A stretch of DNA of 43,694 bases from Rhizomucor pusillus (Eukaryota > Mucoromycota > Mucoromycetes > Mucorales > Lichtheimiaceae): positions 1-43,694 of the forward strand of contig FWWN02000180.1 in assembly GCA_900175165.2 (NCBI GenBank), in the 5' to 3' direction. This document shows positions 34,030 to 43,694 of the stretch, in pieces. A program made the translations under genes and the position numbers. Positions within the stretch are counted from its first letter, which is position 1. Every line of letters begins with the position of its first letter. The notes under the pieces were generated by a model. The model worked only from the letters and a program-made list of their open reading frames with translations, was not told the DNA's origin and ran no database searches.

Positions 34030-35090
34030 TGATAGAAACTGTTGGCCTTGCTGTCTTTGTCGTGTGGCATATCCTCATTCTCGTATTCATCCATACCTTC
34101 GTCCTCATCTGGCAGCGTTTCCGTACGATTGAAAGCGTCCGAGCTATTGTAGACCATATCAACAGCTTGCCGGTAATCAAATGAATATCCTAACTGGGGA
34201 GCAGGCGAGACTTGCTCCGCGAAATTAGGATACTGGTCATCAAGCGATGACGGAAGTATCTCTCATCAAATCATGTACAGTTTCCCTTGGAGTTGCTGTC
34301 TCTACTGCGTGATATGTAAGCACTATCGTATTACAACCTTACAAGAAATACAGGATACTGGCATAGCTAACCTGTGCTTCTATGTTCGAGTGTAGGTGGA
34401 TCATCCGAAGGGCTGCTGTGGTCAACGAGATGACCTATTTCATCCGAGAATATTGGCTGTCTTGGTTCTAATTGCATATGATTGTAAAATGCTTCAGTTC
34501 TTTGCTGTTCATTTGATTCGGCTAGGGAATGATTTCAGCAGTTAAGTATGATATTCTGGATTCGAGATTAGGCAGAGGAATACTAAGCGTTCGCTCAACG
34601 CTTTCAAGGCCAGATCTCTCCAAAGTGCTCACTGAATGGACATTAGCTGCTTCTGGAGAAGTGATTGCTTTTTGTGCTTTAAGACCGTCTGTCAGAATCC
34701 GCGGATCTAACTTATTATAAATTGCCTTGACATAGACGCTGTCTATGCATAAGTACTAAACTCACCGCTCATTGCATGAGAGGACTTCGCGCTGCTTCTG
34801 TTTGGTCCGGAATTGTAAGGTGCGCCTGGACGAACTCGAAAATAATGGTGACCTTGCCTTTCCTTTCCAGTATGATCTTTCTCTTCCCATGTGAGTGGCA
34901 AACTTTCGACGGCACTTGTCAGCGATAATAGATTGTCTGTATTTCCAGATTCTCGATTCCCACTTGCGCCCTTATGCCGACGAGTGGCTGAAAGGTTTCC
35001 TTTGGCATCAAGGGTTGTTGTGGGAAAGAAATGAAAACGCCTTGTTGACAGGAATGACTGCCATATATTCTGAGAGCTGGAAATAAACAT
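34030..35090 (-). other. Upstream exons of the transposon gene, unrecognised region
   Basis: On the minus strand several open blocks precede the transposase. They are: NIWQSFLSTRRFHFFPTTTL to SSAKSSHAMSG (to a GTGAGT donor near 34766); LDPRILTDGLKAQKAITSPE to NLESRISYLTAEIIP; AESNEQQRTEAFYNHMQLEP to DDPPTLEHRST; and QYPNFAEQVSPAPQLGYSFD then MVYNSSDAFNRTETLPDEDE. They are polar, low in hydrophobic core and partly broken (a stop near 34255). They may form a long disordered N-terminus of the transposase or a second ORF carried by the element. Introns between them look plausible, but the whole model is uncertain. Confidence 0.4.
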
Positions 35091-35679
35091 GAAATAAGCA
35101 TGAAACGACAGGAGTCAACGAGAAACTTTACCGGTCTTGTCTAAAAGGACTTCCTTTGCTCCTCTTCATACAGTAATCGTACAACTATAGACGTTAATTC
35201 AATACGGTGAAGTTGCAGTCGACGGAAGTAAGCTTAAAATTCAGATGTATGCAGAACACGAATGCGATATCATACATGTCCTTTCCTATGTATCGTTCCG
35301 TTGTTTGTCGATTATGTTTACGTGCCAATATCTATATGTACAATTCTAAAATATGTTGAGACTACAATAGATATGAAACCTTTTTTCCATACCCCTAGTT
35401 ACAAGATTCTTGTACTACGTACATACATCGTAAAGAAAAATCCATCCATCTCCATGGAGCTTATGTTTCTTCCCAGATACATAAAATCGCTATAAAAAGA
35501 TAACTTGTTCATTGTTCATTGCGAGCTTACTAATAAGCGTATTATTGTTTATGTCCTGATCAAATATGATGACATATTCGAGAATTTTGCTGACAGTGAA
35601 CTGGCGGATCTCTAGATTGCTCCCGTTACTTCGAAATTTTGACAACCCAATTTTGCCAGCTTTAGTTGAAGTTTTCGTG

Positions 35680-35922
35680 GCAAAGCCAAAAGCATAGTGA
35701 TGGTCGAGCCAATAACCTTCCTTCGAAAGAAACTCTAACCAAATTCCACTGAAACCAACTTTCTAACGAGTGTTATAAACCATCTTCCCAAGCAGAGCTA
35801 AGTATTTTGTGGGTCCAAATAAACTTTTCCTACGTTTAGGTAAAATTCTTTGAAATCGCGCCAACTTCCATGTGCCTAGGACCAACGTTTCGTTCACTTG
35901 CGCGGATTCTAAGGAAAAAACC
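35680..35922 (-). repeat. Right terminal inverted repeat
   Basis: Reverse complement of the left repeat. The outer ~105 bp match exactly; after that there are scattered substitutions and small indels, e.g. TTTACTTGGGCCC against TTTATTTGGACCC. Confidence 0.9.
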
Positions 35923-36080
35923 TTAACAATTTCACATTGAAGAAAGACACATTAAATCCTCAGCGCAAAGCCACAGCTCAAGAACGCTGGCACAAGATCA
36001 CAGGCGTATTATAGAAAACACATTACTGCAAAATTTTCCCCACACTGACGCAACGGGCTAGGAAAAACCCTGTAGCAACA

Positions 36081-36160
36081 CAGTCCTTCATAACCTTCCT
36101 AATACGGTATCATAGGTGCGTTTTGCCGGCGCACCTATGATACCGTATTATGAAGGACTG
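36081..36160. repeat. Near-perfect palindrome (31-bp arms with a 9-nt insertion)
   Basis: The arms TAATACGGTATCATAGGTGCG (36100-36120) and its exact complement (36130-36150) flank a 9-nt loop, TTTTGCCGG. The outer flanks also pair (CAGTCCTTCA at 36081-36090 with TGAAGGACTG at 36151-36160). They are interrupted on the left by a 9-nt near-duplication (CCTTCATAA / CCTTCCTAA). It could extrude as a cruciform. It is likely a MITE-like remnant beside the Tc1-like element. Confidence 0.9.
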
Positions 36161-36355
36161 CTGCTGGGCAAAACGCACCGTGGTCAATATTTAGTTTGCA
36201 GGCGCATGTTTGATTACATTATAGCTGAAGTGTGCTGCTCAAAGAGATGATGTGAAGATAGAACACTGATGTACAGATCGAACAATACTTTCCAGAAAAG
36301 AAATTGCATCAAAAAATCTAGCTACGTTGCTGCATTGTATTACGATTTCTACTAT

Positions 36356-37681
36356 CTAACTCCAAACGCGGATGCATCCATCATCTCCGGCAGTTACCAT
36401 GGCAGTATCTGAAGGATGATAGTCGACTGATACCACGATGCCGTCGTGCGATTTCAACTTTTTAACCAGCTTGGCGTCGAGTACATCCCATATATAAACA
36501 TGACCATCCTCAGAACCACTGATAGCGTGTGCATCTGTGTTGTTAAGTGCAGAGTCGATTTTATATTGCTTATGCTGATGTCCTTTGAATCTAGTTATGC
36601 GAAGAAATTAGATATACATTACGCAGCTTTCCTTATACAACAGGGTCAGAACTACACTTACTCGTTCAACAGTGTGCCGTTTGACTTATCCATCAACCGT
36701 ATTGTGTCATCCAATGTACTAACTAGGATACAGTTTCCATCGTGTGACAATGTAGCAGATGTAATTGCCGCTGAAAGACGCACAAGTTATTAAGCGAATG
36801 TAATAACTTGCATCACAGAAATTCTCTCTTACGTCCAATGTAGTCTTCCAGTAATTGGCCCATTCTTAAGTCGTACGTCCGTAAGCGTCCATCGGCACAC
36901 CTACGCAGAAAAAAATTAGCCACGCTAGAGGATATCACGATCCTGACATACCCTGCTACGATTTCTACTCCTTTTACGTGAACAGACATGACGCTGTCTT
37001 TGCAGTCTTCAATTACTTGTATCGGTGAAAAGTTGGTTGACCTGTTATCGAGTTCATCAGTAACAAATCATTTGGTAACTTTAGCTCTAAGAAAGTGACA
37101 ACTAACCGACAATCCCATATCCGGATCGTAGCATCGAACGAACCTAAACAAATTATGGGAATGAGTACTGTTTGACACATAGGGCCCCATTTGACGTTAC
37201 AAACCGCTAACGAGGACGGTCGCTTCTTCGTTAAAGTCAACACTGTTCACTCTCTATAAGATGATGTAAGATACATCAGAAAAGAAAAACCGTAGTAGAG
37301 AATACATGCCTACCTCCCAATGTGCTGTGTAACGTCTCAGTATCTCTGCAGTGCCAACATCCCACAGCAACACGGCGCGATCAGCACCGCAGCTAGCGAT
37401 CTTTGCATTATCCGAAGCTCTAATCGTAGAGAGAATAGCGTTAAAAGACTGTAAAGATATTTGCGATAAAAGATTCTCTCATACACAGCGACACCAAGGA
37501 CATCTCGCCCGTGGCCATTGTATGATTGAATGGCAGATCCGCTTGCAGGATTCCATAACCAGACTGTTCGATCGCGTCCGCCTGACAGGCAGTATTGCCC
37601 AGACTTGTTGTAGCATACATCGTTGACCGGGCCCTTGTGGCCTTTAAGGACGTGGTTGCATTCTGTTGGGTATGGCGCCAT
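36356..37681 (-). CDS. WDR83: WD40 protein WDR83/MORG1
   Basis: Seven-bladed WD40 propeller; in animals it scaffolds the ERK pathway and is found in spliceosomes. It starts MAPYPTECNHVLKGHKGPVN at ATG 37681 (a longer frame would need a TTG start). Blades read CLSGGRDRTVWLWNPASG, YNGHGRDVLGVAV, ASDNAKIASCGADRAVLLWD, RVNSVDFNEEATVLVSGSFD, ATIRIWDCRSTNF, VEIVAGCADGRLRTYDLRMG, QLLEDYIGQ, LVSTLDDTIRLMDKSNGTLL, QYKIDSALNNTDAHAISGSE, HVYIWDVLDAKLVKKLKSHD and GDDGCIRVWS. DLRMGQLxxDYxG and LDxTxRLxDKxxGxLLxEYKGH are hallmarks of WDR83 rather than other WD40 proteins. At least six introns. Intact by inspection. Confidence 0.93.
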
Positions 37682-37969
37682 AGTGTTCAAGTTGTTGGAA
37701 ATAATGGGTGAGTTCGCAGATCCGCTGATTGGACAAACGAATAAGCAATGTTATGCCGTTGAATAATTTTCTATCTGGCTAATTGTTCGATAAGTCATTC
37801 ATCGTGCTACTTGCAGTGAAGAGATAAATCAGATTATGATGGAAACCGAAGCAAATATGCCCCATCCTTTGTGTATTCAAAAAATGTGAGCTAATGCATA
37901 TATTACAAAAAGCGATCAGCGAGTGTATATGGCATAACTATGGAATCACAAAATATCGACTTGGACATG

Positions 37970-38699
37970 CTACAATGATTTCTTTTTTCCCTCTTGCTCT
38001 GCAGACTGTCCGTTTGCGTCGCTGCCATTGATTTGTCTTGAGCCCTCATCCTCATCCTCGTCTTCGTCATCTTCTACTTTAAATATTGCCGCTCGTGTTT
38101 CGCAAGTTGCAGATAAGGGAGTTGATGAATCTGCTTTTGCTGGTGGTGGTGGTGGTGACGATGATGCTTGAGCTTGTGGGCTGCTTGGAGCAGCAGCAAC
38201 AGCAGCGCTTTGCATGGCTCCGAATTCCTCATCGTCTGATGTTCGATCCAGGCTGCGACGCTCAGTTCGGTATCGTGTATCATGCTCATCCTCCTCACCG
38301 TCATCGTAATCGTTTAGCAGACCCTGTGCCGAGTCAGGGTCGCCCTGTTCTTCGTCCGAAACATCGTATCCACGTCGCTGGCGTGTGTTTGTAGGTCGCA
38401 AGGGGAAACTGAACTGGTTGGGTAGCAGCCTATTTGCTCTTCGCAAGCAGAAACACATGCCTATGCCAAGCATAACAACTAGAGCATACTATCCCAGGAT
38501 GCATCAGAGTGAACGAACGATTTCCGAAACGAGATTCCACGAACGTACCACCACAATGGTTGACGGCAAGTCATAGTCCTTTATATGTCCGGCGCGTTTC
38601 TCAAAGTATTGTTTGTATACTATTGTAAGCGATGGTTAACGTCCAAGTGTAGAACAAGGCCCTCATTGTTGACCGGACTATACGTTGCTCCTCCTCCAT
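37970..38699 (-). CDS. Small single-pass membrane protein with acidic tail
   Basis: Three exons: 38699-38684 (16 nt, MEEEQ plus one base), 38619-38549 and 38488-37970, about 201 residues. After LYKQYFEKRAGHIKDYDLPS comes one hydrophobic helix (TIVVYALVVMLGIGMCFCLR) closed by RR. A long polar tail follows with RRGYDVSDEEQGDPDSAQGL, TERRSLDRTSDDEEFGAMQS, a Ser/Pro/Ala stretch with a run of five prolines, an Asp/Glu run (VEDDEDEDEDEG) and a basic end EGKKKSL. The short N-terminus and basic flank suggest a tail in the cytosol. A longer N-terminus upstream of 38699 cannot be excluded. No known family is recognised. Confidence 0.6.
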
Positions 38700-38991
38700 G
38701 TATGGCGACTTCTTTCCTGCAGACGACAGAGAGAAAGAGAGTGGGGATCCCCGAATCAAATCCCCGCCAAGACGATCAGCAGGACTGCCATCCACTATCT
38801 CATAGATGCCACCTTAGTAATCCTGATACTACGCATTCATTATATTTCACTCTCTTCAATTTCCAATTGGAAGTAGAAAATCTCATAATCATAGAAAGCG
38901 TAAGTATCAACTTAAGAGTTTTGAGGGGAATAATATAGCACGCAAAAAGGATCTTTAATTTTCATGCAGTTATGCATGAAAAAGAACGTGT

Positions 38992-39551
38992 TTACATTCG
39001 AGCTCGGTGTTCCAGCAATGAGGGACCCAAGACTAGAATGCAAGGACCTCCCGCGATGATATCCAAACCGGCGTCGCGTGCATAATCCATGACAGCTTGG
39101 TCTTCCGCGCCAGGCTGAAGCCAGTACTTTGTGAATCCGAGCTCTTTGCCCTTCTTGAGAACATCAAGTGTTATTTTGGGTGGTGTGATGATCGACAATG
39201 CTGTTTCTTTTGGATTTGGAAGCTGACTGATATCAGTTACAGCCGGCAAGGATTCTACAGTGCTCTCTCGCTATACGGTGCAAAAAGCCTTCAGAGTCTA
39301 TATGCAAGTAGTATGACCGGCAAAACAACATACTGGGTTTATAGGTGTCACTGGCAAGTTGTGGCCTTGGTACCTAATAGTTGGAATAGACTCTGGTTAG
39401 ATATGATGGCCATTGACATTGTGAATTGCTTAAGTTTCCAGGGTGTTTACCAGCGCAAGACACGGTTTCCATACTTGCTTCTATCAGTGCTCGCACCAAC
39501 AACAGCAAACGATTTACTAGTAATGAAGTTGAACGCAGTGGCAGGGTTCAT
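38992..39551 (-). CDS. CoA-binding domain protein (YccU-like)
   Basis: Stand-alone CoA-binding Rossmann domain of the succinyl-CoA-synthetase-alpha type, about 140 residues. Exons 39551-39451, 39373-39334 and 39270-38992. It reads MNPATAFNFITSKSFAVVGA then STDRSKYGNRVLRW, YQGHNLPVTPINPR, ESTVESLPAVTDISQLPNPK, ALSIITPPKITLDVLKKGKE, KYWLQPGAEDQAVMDYARDA and AGGPCILVLGPSLLEHRARM. The Gly-rich FAVVGAS loop, the VTPINPR strand, the SIITPP motif and the WLQPGAE and GPCILV elements are typical of this family. The biochemical role is unknown in the family; these proteins bind CoA or an acyl-CoA. It starts 82 bp downstream of the end of the GTPase gene, on the same strand. Confidence 0.9.
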
Positions 39552-39632
39552 GACAAAAAGCAAGACAAAAAGAGATACAAGTCATTTTGCGTGTGACAAT
39601 TTCTACGGCAGTAAGCTTTTATTTCCAGAAGC

Positions 39633-42000
39633 TTAATCTGTAAGCAGCTTCGTTACTTTGCCTATGCCTTTCGTTCGTCCTTCTCTGAAAATCTACGCAT
39701 CGGATTGTTCAGAACTTGCTTGTATATTATGTGGATAATGGTTATACTTACTAGGCGTGTGCCCACCCGAAGATACTCTGGGTACTTGACAAACTCAAAT
39801 TGCTGGAAATAGAAACTTAGCCCAAAAGTACAGCAAAAAAGGCCACCTGTCATTAAACTTACCACTTTGGCGCGATCTCCCGTTCGAAGAACCTGCTTCT
39901 CCATATGGATTATACTTGCTGTCTGTTTCACAGCACCGCAGTGGACCATCGCTTGATATTTCTGTTTGATCGTCGTGGAATGATAAAGCACAACAACTTC
40001 AGCCTCGAAACGCTTTGATGCCTTTGGCATCGGTTTGTCCTTGTCATACGCCAGAACAACCATGCCCTTGCGTATTGCATTTCGCCGTATATTCTTGAGT
40101 GCAAATGTAACGCTCTGTCCAGCTCTAGCAGCCGGTACTGGCACTCGTTTGCGGTGGATACCCTTGATGCTCGTCACATTGAAAGCGCCGGTGCTGTCAG
40201 GCCCAATCAAAACCTTGTCTCCAACATGGGTCGTGCCGGTCATCATGGTACCGCTGACAACCGTACCCACGAATGGTACAGAGTATGTCTCATTAATTTC
40301 GTACAATAAAGGAGTATCAAGGTCGTATTTTGCTTGCGATGGAAGGATATTTAAAAAGTTGCGCAGTAGATCGAGACCCTGCCCAGTGACATTGCTGATT
40401 TGGAAGATAGGACATAAGCGTTCGCTAACAAAATTTTGCTTGATGCAAACCGCTCGTTGGCATAATTTTCTACACTATGCAAGATAAAACTATACTTACA
40501 GCAGTGACAACTACATCGTTGTCGTTCTCAACAAACAGTGGTATTTTGCGACATGACTTGGAACGGAGTATCTTTGTGAGATCTTTAATCGTGTTCTCCA
40601 AGACATTTGTAGGGCACCGATCGATCTTTGTTACGACTACAAGCACTGGGATGTTGAGAGAGAGCGCAAGTCCCAGGTGCTCCTTGCTCATGCCAATCAT
40701 GCCTGCATTTGCACCGACCTAACCAAATCCAACTTCGTAACCGCTATATTTTTTTTTTTTTTTGAATTTTTATCACGTCCATACCATAAGCATCACAAAT
40801 TCAGGAGAACTACCAGTCATGCCAAAGACAGTTGTCTACAGAGAAACCGTTGTCAGCTATTTTTTAAACTTCTGACAACCTTGCCAATTAATTACCTTTA
40901 GATACTTCTCATGTCCTGCAAGATCGACAAAGCTAAGAACTTTGGTAGCACGCGTGCACACTTCCTCCCAAGTCAGTTTGCGACCTGTCATGCTAGCTTG
41001 GGTGATAGGCTGGGACTTGGAGTCGAAGCCTAAGATTTCGCCTCCTACACTCGACGTCCGTCCTGATTCGATTTCATGCTTGTGTCTATGAAATCGCTCA
41101 ATAACAAGTTTAATCTATGGCAATAATCTCCAGGCTTACCGAAATAGATTTACACGGGCTTTTCCTCGGCCATCATCCAATATGCCCTTTGTTAATACGC
41201 CGAGCAAGGTTGACTAGGTATCTGATAAGTACTCGACCGTATTCCGATACATACACCTCATGATACCTTTCCAGCATCCTAACATTCATGCTATTTAGTC
41301 CCTGTCATGTTCATATCTTAACGGCAGCTAGTATACATGCCACATTGCCGACAACAGCTATTCGAATTTCCAAAAGCTCCTCTACACTTTTCGGCCGCCG
41401 TCGAATCATCAAGTTTGCCAGGATTCCTTGATCATGCTTTTCACGTTCATCGATAGCTGCATAATCAGCACCGAGGTCTGCTGCAATCGTTCCAATAGTT
41501 GCAAGTGCTTTCTGGTAATCATCCCTTGTCAAATGCATCGGTGTACCGTCGTCTGGGATTCATTAATTGTTTATCAGAATACAGTCTACCATGTCGTCCG
41601 GGTGACCATCTAGGTACCTTCCAGACCGATCTCAAATAGCGTCTCTCCTCGGCCTTCCTCTATCCGTGCAGATATTAATTGTTTCAAGTCTTGGATATCC
41701 GTCTCATTTGCTTCAAGTAGTTTATCCTAAGGGCGCGCGCGCATATCAGTTCACTGTTACAGCCAAGGTGTAGCCCACTAGGCTACTGACCCTTAACGTT
41801 CGCTCGCCAGATATTGAGTCTACATCATCATGGTCAGCATCCTCGTGGTGTCCACCTATCCGCCCTGTAGGATCAAAGAGGAAACTGTGCTGTTGCTGTT
41901 GTCTATTGTCGCCGGAAATGTCGCCAGTGTCCTTGTTTACACTGGCTTTCAGCAATGCATTTGCTAGCTCTGTAACGCTGTCGCGGCCGTTCGAGGTCAT
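39633..42000 (-). CDS. GTPBP1/GTPBP2-type translational GTPase
   Basis: EF-Tu-like GTPase; the animal homologues act in ribosome-stall handling, and GTPBP1 also in exosome-linked mRNA decay. It starts [20 protein letters not shown]; an upstream in-frame frame to 42096 exists. Then come acidic and Gln-rich stretches, [40 protein letters not shown] and [15 protein letters not shown]. The P-loop GNVDAGKST is split over three exons with DAGK alone in a 12-nt exon (41267-41278). Switch and G3: [15 protein letters not shown] and [12 protein letters not shown]4 is VVVTKID. Domain 2 has [16 protein letters not shown], and domain 3 has [18 protein letters not shown] and [10 protein letters not shown], ending [17 protein letters not shown]. 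About ten introns. The strand order with the CoA-binding gene suggests independent promoters. Confidence 0.93.
41267..41278 (-). other. 12-nt microexon encoding P-loop residues DAGK
   Basis: On the minus strand GATGCTGGAAAG lies between an AG acceptor (GTTAG) and a GTATCA donor. The upstream exon ends ...GTGG TCGGCAATGTG-type sequence (GNV) at 41341, and its intron (41279-41340) starts GCATGT. The downstream exon starts TCAACCTTG (STL) at 41213. All three are in phase 0, so DAGK must come from this exon for the GTPase to have an invariant P-loop Lys. Confidence 0.8.
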
Positions 42001-42545
42001 GATCGTTCCAAGGAGCGTCTCAGTCAAAAGTTGCAAAGACAGCAATCTGCGCATGAACGATCTGAGTTTATAAGCATGTCCAGTTGGCCGCAGCATTCAC
42101 CTGCGAATGACTCACTGTTGCAAGCACATTGGCTCGGCTTGGATTCTGCGCCACTTTTCGATGACATGCAGAAATTGAAAGGGCTATCGGTTACCACGCA
42201 GAAAAGGCAGCAGAGAGCTACATACAAAATACATATACTGACTTCCTGCTTACGGTGGATAAGTTGTTGTCAGATGTTATGTTTGTCCCTCCACGCTCAT
42301 CACTGTAAAGGATTTGGCCTGTTTTAAGCAGCGTCCGAGTTACTGTCTTTAGCATAGCTTTCACAAAGATGTGAGAATGGAAACCACGCTTCTATCATAG
42401 CCAAAAGAACTTCACGTACTGCTTGTTCGAGATGATATCTTTTCGGCGATCGCAAAGCAAACATACATTTCTGGACTTGAAAAAATATCTGAAAACTATT
42501 CTATCAGATAAATGCTTGCTTGTAATATTTCGAGTTCTCATTTAG
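42001..42545. other. Upstream region of the GTPase gene
   Basis: Promoter side of the minus-strand GTPase. Plus-strand frames (42031-42327) overlap it but show no recognisable domain. Confidence 0.4.
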
Positions 42546-42690
42546 GAGACTGCACTCGGCAAAGACATCTTGCGTTGCGTCAAAGCAAGTATTGCTATTC
42601 TTACCGAGCTCAATCTTTACAAGGATGCAAAAGCGGAATTTAATCTTGTTACCGCCGACGACGCAACGCATCTAATATGGACGGAAAGTG
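42546..42690 (+). pseudogene. Protein-like fragment, unrecognised
   Basis: After a TTTAG acceptor-like site an open frame reads ETALGKDILRCVKASIAILT followed by ELNLYKDAKAEFNLVTADDA and THLIWTES. The composition is protein-like and helical, but the frame loses sense soon after. It may be a lone exon of a decayed gene or of a gene continuing beyond broken sequence. Confidence 0.3.
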
Positions 42691-42889
42691 CACCGTCAGC
42701 AACATGCTTCCTTTTCAGTTTTCGAATTCATCTTTTCTTATCTTTGGATTTTCAAGTCGACGATTACCTCCTACGCTGCTGTAAAGATGTACTTTTGTAT
42801 AGATCTTCAGCAGCTTCAAAGTTACTGGTCGTGTTGTCCATTCGATGCAGCGGCATTTGAAATGACATTGGCGGCTTGCTGGAGTCCGT

Positions 42890-43430
42890 GCACGCTGATC
42901 TGCTAAAAGTGAACGCAGAATCGTCGTACAGAGATGCGGCGAGTACGTATGGAATCCTTGAAGCGCGAAGAAACGGAATCTCGCATCAAAGTAAAGCGCT
43001 CAGCGACAAAAACTGATCGGAAAGTAAAGGTTCTGAGGGCCTGAGAAAGCAAGAGAAAAACTTTTTCAAACACGTGAAAGTGCACCCCTCCCAAGAAGTG
43101 ATTTTGACAGTAGTAGAAGCAGTACGCAACGAAGAAGAAATCGAGATCAAGAAATAAGCTACAGAGCGTTGGACAGCACTGGCATTAGTCATGGAAAAAT
43201 GTTGACTGCATCCCATTGCTAAGAAGCCTGTCTTTGCTACAGGATCTTGATTCATTGTTGGAGCAGCCCACTTCGATTTTGACTGCCAGAGTATCGTTTT
43301 TTGTTTGACTCGACGCGTTTCGACGCACCAAACGCTATTCACAGTATCTTTAGAGGCAGCGTAAACAGAAGAGCCAAAGACGTGAAAGCAAACTAGTATT
43401 GTGCAGTGATCACACGTTCAATGGAGATTA
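42890..43430 (+). pseudogene. Decayed ORF, possibly transposon-derived
   Basis: Alternating frames read LLKVNAESSYRDAASTYGIL, LRKQEKNFFKHVKVHPSQEV followed by ILTVVEAVRNEEEIEIKK-stop, ATERWTALALVMEK, and FIVGAAHFDFDCQSIVFCLT. Several stops and frame changes break it. From memory it has the look of multi-copy fungal element proteins, but no diagnostic catalytic motif is visible. Confidence 0.35.
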
Positions 43431-43694
43431 CTTTCAAGACACATAACACTCGCAACATGCATGCAAGACAAGACAAGCAAAGCAGAGGAAGAGTACTTTT
43501 TACAAGAGCTATCTTTATTCATTATTGTAAAAGAAGACAAGAAGATGAAAAGATTAAAGTCAAAAGCAATCTCTATTGAAAGACAAAAGATTTCTATGCT
43601 AAAGTAGTGCCGTTTGGTTCACGTCGACAAGAAGTCAACGATATATCCAGGGACCACCAGGAGGAGGCGGCACTAGTCAGTCCCCACGCGCACT

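Larger units (their letters stand above)
32593..35922 (-). mobile_element. Tc1-like DNA transposon with long terminal inverted repeats
   Basis: The element is bounded by near-identical inverted repeats of about 243 bp (32593-32835 and 35680-35922); the outermost ~105 bp are identical and the inner part diverges. Inside, on the minus strand, lie a helix-turn-helix segment, a DDE transposase domain and additional upstream exons. No matching target duplication is visible: CG precedes the left end and TTAA follows the right end. The termini may therefore have eroded or the boundaries may be off by a few bases. The transposase is frameshifted, so this copy is non-autonomous now. Confidence 0.88.

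Noticed and set aside
37682..37690. Extension of WDR83 to 37690
   Set aside because: It would need a TTG start codon; ATG at 37681 gives the normal N-terminus.
40749..40763. T-run (about 15 T) as a terminator
   Set aside because: It lies within an intron of the GTPase gene with no adjacent hairpin or Pol III gene; a simple homopolymer is the better reading.

Overview
The window is nuclear DNA of a fungus, most likely an early-diverging Mucoromycota/Mucorales-type genome. The genes are split by many short introns (about 40-105 nt, mostly GTRAGT...YAG), are tightly packed on both strands and often converge with gaps near 100 bp. They include an Arb1-like RNAi factor, an RFX factor, a Mediator kinase and WDR83. 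The filler between genes is decayed fungal-type transposons. The assignment is inference from gene style and content; no rRNA or taxonomic marker is present.

Layout. 1-1983: relics of an unrecognised gene family, no intact gene. 1984-5860 (-): DEAD-box spliceosomal helicase Prp5/DDX46, nine exons. 6658-8600: a hairpin, a Ty3/gypsy reverse-transcriptase relic and unrecognised open frames. 8599-9760 (-): HAD-like hydrolase with a GC-AG intron. 10274-12003 (+): CDK8/Srb10 Mediator kinase, followed by a decayed tandem copy of its own 3' half (12241-12710) that still carries intron sequence. 13035-15478 (+): RFX transcription factor. 15620-17054 (-): Arb1-like Argonaute-chaperone subunit. 17549-18025 (-): small unrecognised gene. 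18069-19158 (+): exosome subunit RRP41, whose first coding exon is only the ATG. 19284-23777 (+): UPF2. 24104-25536 (+): PP2A activator PTPA. 25642-26738 (-): peroxisomal 2,4-dienoyl-CoA reductase. 27503-28369 (+): TPR protein with a mitochondrial presequence.

28762-36160 is a transposon island. It holds a 5'-truncated LINE with an A tail and an exact 18-bp target-site duplication, a transposase HTH relic, a relic of a repeated uncharacterised family, hairpin repeats, and a 3.3-kb Tc1-like element with terminal inverted repeats of about 243 bp around a frameshifted DDE transposase. After it come, all on the minus strand, WDR83/MORG1 (36356-37681), a small single-pass membrane protein (37970-38699), a CoA-binding-domain protein (38992-39551) and a GTPBP1/2-type translational GTPase (39633-42000). 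In the GTPase the P-loop is split over three exons, the middle one only 12 nt. The last 1.7 kb holds decayed fragments.

Many of the intact genes act in RNA metabolism: splicing (Prp5, WDR83), decay (RRP41, UPF2, possibly GTPBP1) and RNAi (Arb1). The genes are individually promoted and eukaryotic, so I read this as neighbourhood rather than an operon. I found no convincing single new system. The most notable items are the intron architecture (ATG-only exon, 12-nt P-loop microexon, two GC-AG introns), the LINE with its intact target duplication, the long-TIR Tc1-like element with extra upstream exons, and the CDK8 duplication.
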